5,123 nucleotides of DNA from JBECKR01 sp040235415 (GTDB lineage Bacteria > Acidobacteriota > Polarisedimenticolia > Polarisedimenticolales > Polarisedimenticolaceae): assembly GCA_040235415.1 (NCBI GenBank), contig JBECKR010000391.1, positions 1 to 5,123 of the forward strand, read 5' to 3'. The number at the start of each line of letters is the position of its first letter. Position 1 is the stretch's first letter. The notes under the pieces are model-generated. The model was not told where the DNA came from and searched no databases. It saw only the letters and a program-made list of their open reading frames with translations. Position numbers and translations under genes: made by a program. Positions 1 through 5,123 of this stretch are shown here, piece by piece.

Positions 1-346
1 GCGCGGGGGCCGCGGCGGCTTCGTCGCCGGTCTCCTCGGCCGCGGACGGTCCCGCGGCGGCCTCGCCCGTCGCCGCGGCCGGCTCCTCCGCTTCCCCGGC
101 CTCGCTCACGCCGGCGGACGTCGGGGCCTGCTCCTCCTCGCGCCGGGTCGGCTCCTCCTCGGCGAGACGTTTCTTCTCGGCCTCGATCGCCGTCGTCACG
201 CGCGCGCGGACGAGCGCCGCGGTCGCCTCGTCGAGCGTGCTGAGGTCGGACTTGACGTCCTGCCCCAGCAGGTCGAGGAGCTCGAGCACGAGGGCGCTCT
301 GGACGTTGAGCTCCTTGGCGAGTTGGTAGACCCTGATCTTTCCCAT
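1..346 (-). CDS. infB: translation initiation factor IF-2, N-terminal part (3' end outside window)
   Basis: IF-2 is the cytoplasmic GTPase that brings formyl-methionyl initiator tRNA to the 30S subunit and promotes subunit joining. Only the first 115 codons are visible. Residues 1-50 match the small IF2_N domain: the start MGKIRVYQLAKEL, then the LELLDLLGQDVKSDLSTLDE stretch. From about residue 55 the protein becomes a charged, Ala/Glu/Pro-rich linker, the usual variable region between IF2_N and the GTPase core. The GTPase domain would lie beyond the left edge. The ATG at 346-344 begins the conserved domain exactly and has a GGGAGA ribosome binding site, so the start is secure. The gene follows nusA with 22 bases between stop and start, so it is almost certainly cotranscribed with nusA. 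No ylxR or L7Ae-like gene lies between them, unlike the order in many other bacteria. Confidence 0.95.
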   Translation of the reverse strand, partial: MGKIRVYQLAKELNVQSALVLELLDLLGQDVKSDLSTLDEATAALVRARVTTAIEAEKKRLAEEEPTRREEEQAPTSAGVSEAGEAEEPAAATGEAAAGPSAAEETGDEAAAAPA

Positions 347-350
347 GCGT

Positions 351-356
351 TCTCCC
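351..356 (-). promoter_or_regulatory. infB ribosome binding site
   Basis: On the minus strand GGGAGA lies just upstream of the infB ATG, with GGAG ending five bases before it. It sits inside the 22-base nusA-infB gap and fixes the infB start. Confidence 0.75.
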
Positions 357-368
357 GACGGTGCGGTC

Positions 369-1865
<1,497 letters not shown>

Positions 1866-1873
1866 GTCGGGAA

Positions 1874-1878
1874 CCTCT
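1874..1878 (-). promoter_or_regulatory. nusA ribosome binding site
   Basis: AGAGG on the minus strand ends eight bases before the ATG at 1865-1863. It supports this ATG over the in-frame TTG at 1901, which lies upstream of the site. Confidence 0.7.
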
Positions 1879-1916
1879 GCCTTTGCCAGCGTTCTCGTCA
1901 ATGTATCACGCTGCCG

Positions 1917-1936
1917 GTCCGGAAGTAGCTCCGGAC
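1917..1936 (-). other. perfect hairpin in the rimP-nusA gap
   Basis: GTCCGGA and TCCGGAC form a perfect 7-bp stem with a 6-base loop, starting eight bases after the rimP stop codon. No T-run follows on the minus strand, so it is not a typical intrinsic terminator. It could protect the 3' end of a processed rimP segment, mark an RNA processing point, or tune the level of nusA relative to rimP. These roles are inference; only the stem is seen. Confidence 0.5.
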
Positions 1937-1944
1937 GGACGCCC

Positions 1945-2409
1945 TCAGAATGGAACGTACTGCCGCGTCCTGGATACCCCGGCGAGGGGGATGAGACGCT
2001 CGCCGCGAGCGTCGTCCTCGAGCAACCGCACCGCGTCCCCGTCGAGCCCTTCGAGGGTCCCGACGAAGCTCCGGCGTCCGTCGAGATCCTCGACGGTCTC
2101 GATCCGGACCTTCCGTCCGGTGTTCCGGCGGTAGTCCTCCGGCGTCACGATCGGTCTGTCGAGACCGGGGGAGGACACCTCCAAGGTGTAGCTCGCCGAG
2201 ATCGGGTCCTCGCGGTCGAGCGCCGCCTCGAGCGCCCGGCTCACGGCCTGGCAGTCGTCGACGGTGACGCCGTCGCGTCCGGCGCGGTCGATGTCGACCC
2301 GGACGCGCCAGCGTCGCGAGGAGCGCGCGACGGACACCTCGACCACCTCCACGCCGCACCCGGCGGCGGCCTCTCGAGCCAGGCGCTGGATCGGGTCGTC
2401 GTCGCGCAT
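1945..2409 (-). CDS. rimP: ribosome maturation factor RimP
   Basis: RimP binds the free 30S subunit and is needed for its late maturation. The 154-residue length is normal for the family. The N-terminal alpha/beta domain covers about 1-80, and the C-terminal SH3-like domain about 85-152. The family signature YTLEVSSPGLDRPI is at 74-87. The domain start (IQRLAREAAAGCGVEVVEV) follows directly after the chosen ATG. That ATG has GGAG eight bases upstream. A longer reading from a TTG at 2475 would put its first residues inside the terminator hairpin and T-run, so it is rejected. The gene is the first of the rimP-nusA-infB order that is widely conserved in bacteria, which independently supports the call. 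Confidence 0.95.
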   Translation of the reverse strand: MRDDDPIQRLAREAAAGCGVEVVEVSVARSSRRWRVRVDIDRAGRDGVTVDDCQAVSRALEAALDREDPISASYTLEVSSPGLDRPIVTPEDYRRNTGRKVRIETVEDLDGRRSFVGTLEGLDGDAVRLLEDDARGERLIPLAGVSRTRQYVPF

Positions 2410-2417
2410 CCGCAGCA

Positions 2418-2421
2418 CTCC
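2418..2421 (-). promoter_or_regulatory. rimP ribosome binding site
   Basis: GGAG on the minus strand ends eight bases before the ATG at 2409-2407. A GTG at 2418-2416 overlaps it and so is an unlikely start. Confidence 0.65.
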
Positions 2422-2424
2422 GCC

Positions 2425-2452
2425 GCCCGCCCGAAAATAAAAAAAGGCGGGC
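2425..2452. repeat. inverted repeat that competes with the terminator stem
   Basis: Plus-strand gcccgcc at 2425-2431 is the exact reverse complement of ggcgggc at 2446-2452, with 14 bases between them. The second arm is also the 3' arm of the terminator hairpin. In the minus-strand RNA the same segment can therefore pair upstream (terminator) or downstream (next to the rimP ribosome binding site). Confidence 0.5.
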
Positions 2453-2462
2453 CTCGCCCACC
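2434..2462 (-). terminator. intrinsic terminator / candidate attenuator before rimP
   Basis: On the minus strand GGTGGGC-GAG-GCCCGCC forms a 7-bp stem with one T-G wobble and a 3-base loop. It can be lengthened by two A-T pairs. It is followed by TTTTTTTATTTT. In such GC-rich DNA this A/T run stands out strongly. It lies 79 bases after the TPR gene stop and only 24 bases before the rimP start. It may end the TPR transcript, attenuate the rimP operon, or do both. Confidence 0.85.
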
Positions 2463-2484
2463 TTCCGACAAGCAAGCCGCGGAC

Positions 2485-2513
2485 ACTCTAGCCGAACGGG
2501 ACGGGCGGCGCAA
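2485..2513 (-). promoter_or_regulatory. candidate sigma70-type promoter for rimP-nusA-infB
   Basis: TTGCGC (2513-2508) and TAGAGT (2490-2485) on the minus strand are separated by exactly 17 bases. The -35 keeps the TTG and the -10 matches four of six consensus positions. The predicted start near 2478 would give a leader of about 69 bases that contains the whole terminator hairpin. No better candidate is seen between the hairpin and rimP, where only 24 bases remain. It is a motif match only. Confidence 0.45.
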
Positions 2514-2540
2514 GATCACCGCCGGCCGGACCCGGAGGGC

Positions 2541-3419
2541 TCAGGAACCGCCTTCGAACGAGCGGATCACGGCCCGAACCTGCTCGCGATCCGGGGCGTC
2601 CGGCCGGAGCTCGAGGTAGCGTCGGAGGTGCTCGGCGGCCTCCCTCTTTCGCCCCGCTTTCTCGAGAGCCACCCCGAGGCCGTGCTCGAACCGCGCGTCG
2701 CTCGGGTCGATCGCGATCGCGCTGCGGAACGCCGCCGCGGCGTCGTCGTACCGGCCCGCGCCGTACAACCGGCCGGCGAGGCTGAAGTAATGCGGCGCGG
2801 AGCGGAAGCCGATCGACTCGCCGCGCATGAGGGTGTGCGCCGCGGCGTCGAGGTCGCCGGCCTGGAGGTACAGCGTCGCGAGGTCGCCGTAGACGTCCGC
2901 CCGGTCGGGCTGGAACTGCAAGACCTGCTCGAGCTCGTCGGCCGCCTCCGCCCAGCGCCCAGCGCGCTGCAGCAGGAGCGAGCGGTTGAACCGTGCCATC
3001 ACGAGCACGTCCGGGTTCTCGGTGTTCTCGAGCTCCGCGCCGAACGCCGCGAGCGCCTCGTCGCTCCGCCCGAGCGCGACGAGCGCGGTCCCGAGCTGGA
3101 ACTCCACGCGCTCCCGACCGGGAGCGACCTCGGCGCAGTGCCGCAGGACGTCGGCCGCGCGGGACGGCTCGCCGGTCGCGATCAGGACCTCGCCGAGCAT
3201 GAGGAGCAGGCGAGGATCGTCCGGATGGTCGGCTCGCTGCCGCTCCAGTACCTCGGCGGCCTCGGCGTAGCTCCGGTCGCGCACGAGCGCGTTCGCCTCG
3301 GAGAGGTCGACGGCCTCCGGAGCCGCCGCGCCGGGCTCCGCCGCGCGCGGGGCGCCGCCCGCGAAAAGCGCGACGGCCAGGATCGCGACGGCCCACGAAC
3401 CTCGGAACGGCACGGACAT
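2541..3419 (-). CDS. exported tetratricopeptide repeat (TPR) protein
   Basis: This 292-residue protein has a Sec signal peptide: Arg at 6, a hydrophobic core AVAILAVALFAGG, and a likely cleavage site around APRAA (24-28). There is no lipobox, so it is probably soluble in the periplasm or secreted. The rest is about seven TPR-like helix pairs from residue 38 to 275. Examples are AAAFRSAIAIDPSDARFEHG and the DELEQVLQFQPDRADVYGDL repeat. It has no catalytic domain and one cysteine (95). TPR arrays usually bind protein partners; the partner here is unknown. The ATG at 3419-3417 is chosen because the signal peptide starts there. The frame stays open further upstream, but that part is antisense to the neighbouring gene. 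There is no ribosome binding site, and the -10 box lies seven bases from the ATG. It is transcribed divergently from the phosphatase-TPR gene, which also has TPRs, suggesting a shared envelope role (inference). Confidence 0.85.
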   Translation of the reverse strand: MSVPFRGSWAVAILAVALFAGGAPRAAEPGAAAPEAVDLSEANALVRDRSYAEAAEVLERQRADHPDDPRLLLMLGEVLIATGEPSRAADVLRHCAEVAPGRERVEFQLGTALVALGRSDEALAAFGAELENTENPDVLVMARFNRSLLLQRAGRWAEAADELEQVLQFQPDRADVYGDLATLYLQAGDLDAAAHTLMRGESIGFRSAPHYFSLAGRLYGAGRYDDAAAAFRSAIAIDPSDARFEHGLGVALEKAGRKREAAEHLRRYLELRPDAPDREQVRAVIRSFEGGS

Positions 3420-3426
3420 GGCGCGG

Positions 3427-3435
3427 AGTCTAGCA
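3427..3435 (-). promoter_or_regulatory. extended -10 promoter of the TPR gene, leaderless arrangement
   Basis: TGC-TAGACT on the minus strand is an extended -10 element, with TAGACT matching four of six positions. It ends seven bases before the ATG, which puts the expected transcription start at or next to the A of the start codon. No convincing -35 is seen at 16-18 bases. The TANNNT-N7-ATG spacing is typical of leaderless genes in bacteria that use them. Confidence 0.5.
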
Positions 3436-3454
3436 CGCGACTCCGCCGGCGCGG

Positions 3455-3484
3455 TTGTGGGGCCGGCGAGCGCGCTCCTATAAT
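3455..3484 (+). promoter_or_regulatory. promoter of the phosphatase-TPR gene, nearly leaderless
   Basis: A perfect TATAAT at 3479-3484 is preceded by TTGTGG at 3455-3460 with an 18-base spacer. The -10 ends ten bases before the ATG, so the transcript should have only about 3-4 untranslated bases. No Shine-Dalgarno sequence is present in front of the ATG. Confidence 0.6.
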
Positions 3485-3494
3485 CGCTCGCGCC

Positions 3495-5123
3495 ATGAAC
3501 GCCTCCCTCGGCAGCGCGCGTTCGCGCCTCGCCCTCGGCCTGCTCGCGGCCGCGATGGTCGCGATCGCGGGCTGCGGCGGCGGCGACGCCCCGACGTCCC
3601 CGGAGCCCGCCCCCGGCGTCGCGCCGCGCGGCAAGGTCCTGATCGTCGGACTCGACGGCGCGGACTGGAAGATCCTGGACAGGCTCGGGGCCGCCGGGAA
3701 GCTCCCGAACCTGACGCGGCTGCGGCGCGAGGGCGCGTCGGGCGTGCTCCGCTCCGAGGCGCCGCTGCTGTCGCCGATCGTTTGGACCACGATCGCGACC
3801 GGACGCCGCCCGCTCGACCACGGCATCGTGGGATTCCTGACGGTCCGGGAGGGCAAGACCGAGCCGGTGCGCTCCGACGAGCGACGCGTCCGGGCGTTCT
3901 GGAACGTCGCGACCGACTTCGGCGTCCGGGTCGGCGTGGTCGGCTGGTACGCCAGCTGGCCGGCGGAGCCGGTGGACGGGTTCCTGGTCTCCGACCGCGT
4001 CGGCACGCACCAGATCGCCGGGACCGAGGGCGCCGCGAAGTCCGGCCTCGCCTACCCCGATCGCATCGTGCCCGAGATCGTCGAGGCGCGGGACGCGATC
4101 GATCGCGAGATCGGCCCGCGACAGGCCGCGATGTTCTTCGAGGCCTCGAAGCCCGGCGGCGCCGTCGTCCGGATCGACACCGAGAAGCTCGACACCTTCG
4201 TGGGCATCCTGAGGACGACGGAGCTCTACCGCCGTGTCTTCCCGAAGCTCCGCCGCGAGTTCGACCCGACGATCTCGGCGGTGTACTTCGAGGGTACGGA
4301 CGCGGTCGGGCACCTGTTCGCGGAATACGTCGCGCCGCCGCTCCCCGGAATCGACCCGGCGCTCGCCGCCCACCTCGCGCCGGCGTGGGACCGCTACTAC
4401 GCCTGGATCGACTCGATCCTCGGCGAGTTCCTGGACGGCGTCGATCCCGCGACGACGAGCGTCATGGTGGTGTCGGACCACGGCTTCAAGACCGCCGAGG
4501 ACCGCCCTTCGACGCCTTCGAAGACGAGCTACGCCAATCTCGCTCCGGAGTGGCACCGCCCGGAGGGGGTGATCCTGCTGTGGGGCCGCGGCGTTCGCGC
4601 GGGGGCGCGGATCCCGCAGGCCTCGATCTACGACGTCGTGCCGACCGCGTTCCGGCTCGTCGGCCTGCCGCTCGCCGCGACGCTTCCCGGGCGTCCGCTC
4701 GATGCGGCGCTCACGCCGGAGATCGAGAGCACGCCTCCTGCGACCGTCGCCGACTACGAGGCGTCGGGGCCGCGCGAGGCCGTCGTGGCCGAGGATTCCA
4801 CGTCGCCCGAGGTGCTCGAGAAGCTGAAGGCGCTCGGGTACGTCGGCGGAGCGTCTCAGTCGGAGGAAACGCCCGGGGAAGGGCAGGACGCGGTCCCGCT
4901 GAACCGGTACAACCGCGCCATGGTTCTGTTGCGCGCGGGCAAGGTGGACGACGCGTTGCGGGAGTTCCGCGCGCTGCAGCGCGACGCCCCGGACTTCGCG
5001 CCCGGCTATCTCGGCGAGGGCATGGTGCTGCTCGACCGCCGCGACGCCGGTTCCGCCGTGGCCCCGCTGGAGCGCGCGGCCGCGCTCGCGCCGCGCTCCC
5101 CCGAGATCGGCACGACACTCGCC
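3495..5123 (+). CDS. lipoprotein: alkaline phosphatase superfamily (type I phosphodiesterase-like) domain fused to TPRs, 3' end outside window
   Basis: 543 codons are visible and the frame is open at the right edge. The start is MNASLGSARSRLALGLL..., with a lipobox IAGC at 24-27, so Cys27 should be lipidated. The catalytic domain (about 46-405) resembles nucleotide pyrophosphatase/phosphodiesterases. Predicted metal ligands are D54 (VGLDGAD), D269 and H273 (FEGTDAVGH), D328 and H329 (VVSDHGF), and H354 (EWHRPEG). The nucleophile by alignment to this family is S93 in SPIVWTTIATG, with T98/T99 as less likely alternatives. No Cys-X-Pro-X-Arg motif is present, so it is not a sulfatase. After the domain-closing segment IYDVVPTAFRLVGLP comes a linker with LEKLKALGYVGG (440-451), then TPRs from about residue 468. 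The substrate is unknown; phosphodiester or phosphomonoester cleavage in the periplasm is the family-based guess. The ATG is the only start that keeps the signal peptide. Confidence 0.88.
   Translation, partial: MNASLGSARSRLALGLLAAAMVAIAGCGGGDAPTSPEPAPGVAPRGKVLIVGLDGADWKILDRLGAAGKLPNLTRLRREGASGVLRSEAPLLSPIVWTTIATGRRPLDHGIVGFLTVREGKTEPVRSDERRVRAFWNVATDFGVRVGVVGWYASWPAEPVDGFLVSDRVGTHQIAGTEGAAKSGLAYPDRIVPEIVEARDAIDREIGPRQAAMFFEASKPGGAVVRIDTEKLDTFVGILRTTELYRRVFPKLRREFDPTISAVYFEGTDAVGHLFAEYVAPPLPGIDPALAAHLAPAWDRYYAWIDSILGEFLDGVDPATTSVMVVSDHGFKTAEDRPSTPSKTSYANLAPEWHRPEGVILLWGRGVRAGARIPQASIYDVVPTAFRLVGLPLAATLPGRPLDAALTPEIESTPPATVADYEASGPREAVVAEDSTSPEVLEKLKALGYVGGASQSEETPGEGQDAVPLNRYNRAMVLLRAGKVDDALREFRALQRDAPDFAPGYLGEGMVLLDRRDAGSAVAPLERAAALAPRSPEIGTTLA

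Noticed and set aside
1866..1901. TTG at 1901 as the nusA start
   Set aside because: The ATG at 1865 has a well-spaced AGAGG and begins at the conserved N-terminus. The extra 12 residues have no family support.
1896..1905. TTGACG or TGATACATT on the minus strand as an internal nusA promoter
   Set aside because: TTGACG has no acceptable -10 at 16-18 bases. TACATT has a TG two bases upstream but only a poor -35 (CTACTT), so the support is too weak to list.
2410..2475. TTG at 2475 as the rimP start
   Set aside because: The extra residues would be encoded by the terminator stem and T-run, and the conserved RimP domain begins right after the ATG at 2409.
2488..3396. Minus-strand open frame overlapping the TPR gene in another frame
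   Set aside because: It gives an Arg/Gly/Ala-rich product without domains. The other frame has a signal peptide and regular TPRs.
3420..4556. Upstream extension of the TPR gene frame on the minus strand
   Set aside because: The frame is open, but it is antisense to the phosphatase domain, which has intact catalytic motifs. The real TPR protein begins with a signal peptide at 3419.

Overview
The window is very GC-rich and comes from a bacterium. It holds the start of a conserved translation/transcription operon on the minus strand (rimP, nusA, infB), a minus-strand gene for an exported TPR protein, and a divergent plus-strand gene for a lipoprotein that joins an alkaline-phosphatase-superfamily domain to TPR repeats. 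A lipobox and a Sec signal peptide point to a diderm (Gram-negative) cell envelope. High GC, TPR-rich envelope proteins and phosphatase-TPR fusions ending the enzyme part in an 'LKALGYVGG' linker are often seen in Acidobacteriota and deltaproteobacteria-like lineages. That placement is a low-confidence inference; no rRNA or other decisive marker is present.

Layout, left to right. 1-346 (-) is the 5' end of infB, cut by the window edge. 369-1865 (-) is complete nusA with a long acidic low-complexity tail. 1945-2409 (-) is complete rimP. 2410-2540 is a regulatory gap holding a strong intrinsic terminator hairpin just upstream of the rimP ribosome binding site, and a sigma70-like promoter candidate upstream of that hairpin. 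2541-3419 (-) is the exported TPR protein. 3420-3494 is a short divergent promoter region. From 3495 to the right edge (+) is the phosphatase-TPR lipoprotein, open at its 3' end.

The rimP-nusA-infB genes run in one direction and each has a readable Shine-Dalgarno sequence. RimP matures the 30S subunit, NusA controls pausing, termination and antitermination, and IF2 brings initiator tRNA to the ribosome. In the proposed layout the promoter lies upstream of the terminator, so the hairpin would sit inside the operon leader. That would make it a candidate attenuator, possibly one through which NusA controls its own synthesis. The same hairpin could instead simply end the TPR gene's transcript.

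The two divergent genes look different. Neither has a Shine-Dalgarno sequence, and each has a -10 hexamer so close to its ATG that the transcript should start at or within a few bases of the start codon. They probably form a leaderless, shared-promoter pair of envelope proteins. The phosphatase keeps all expected metal ligands, but its substrate cannot be told from sequence.
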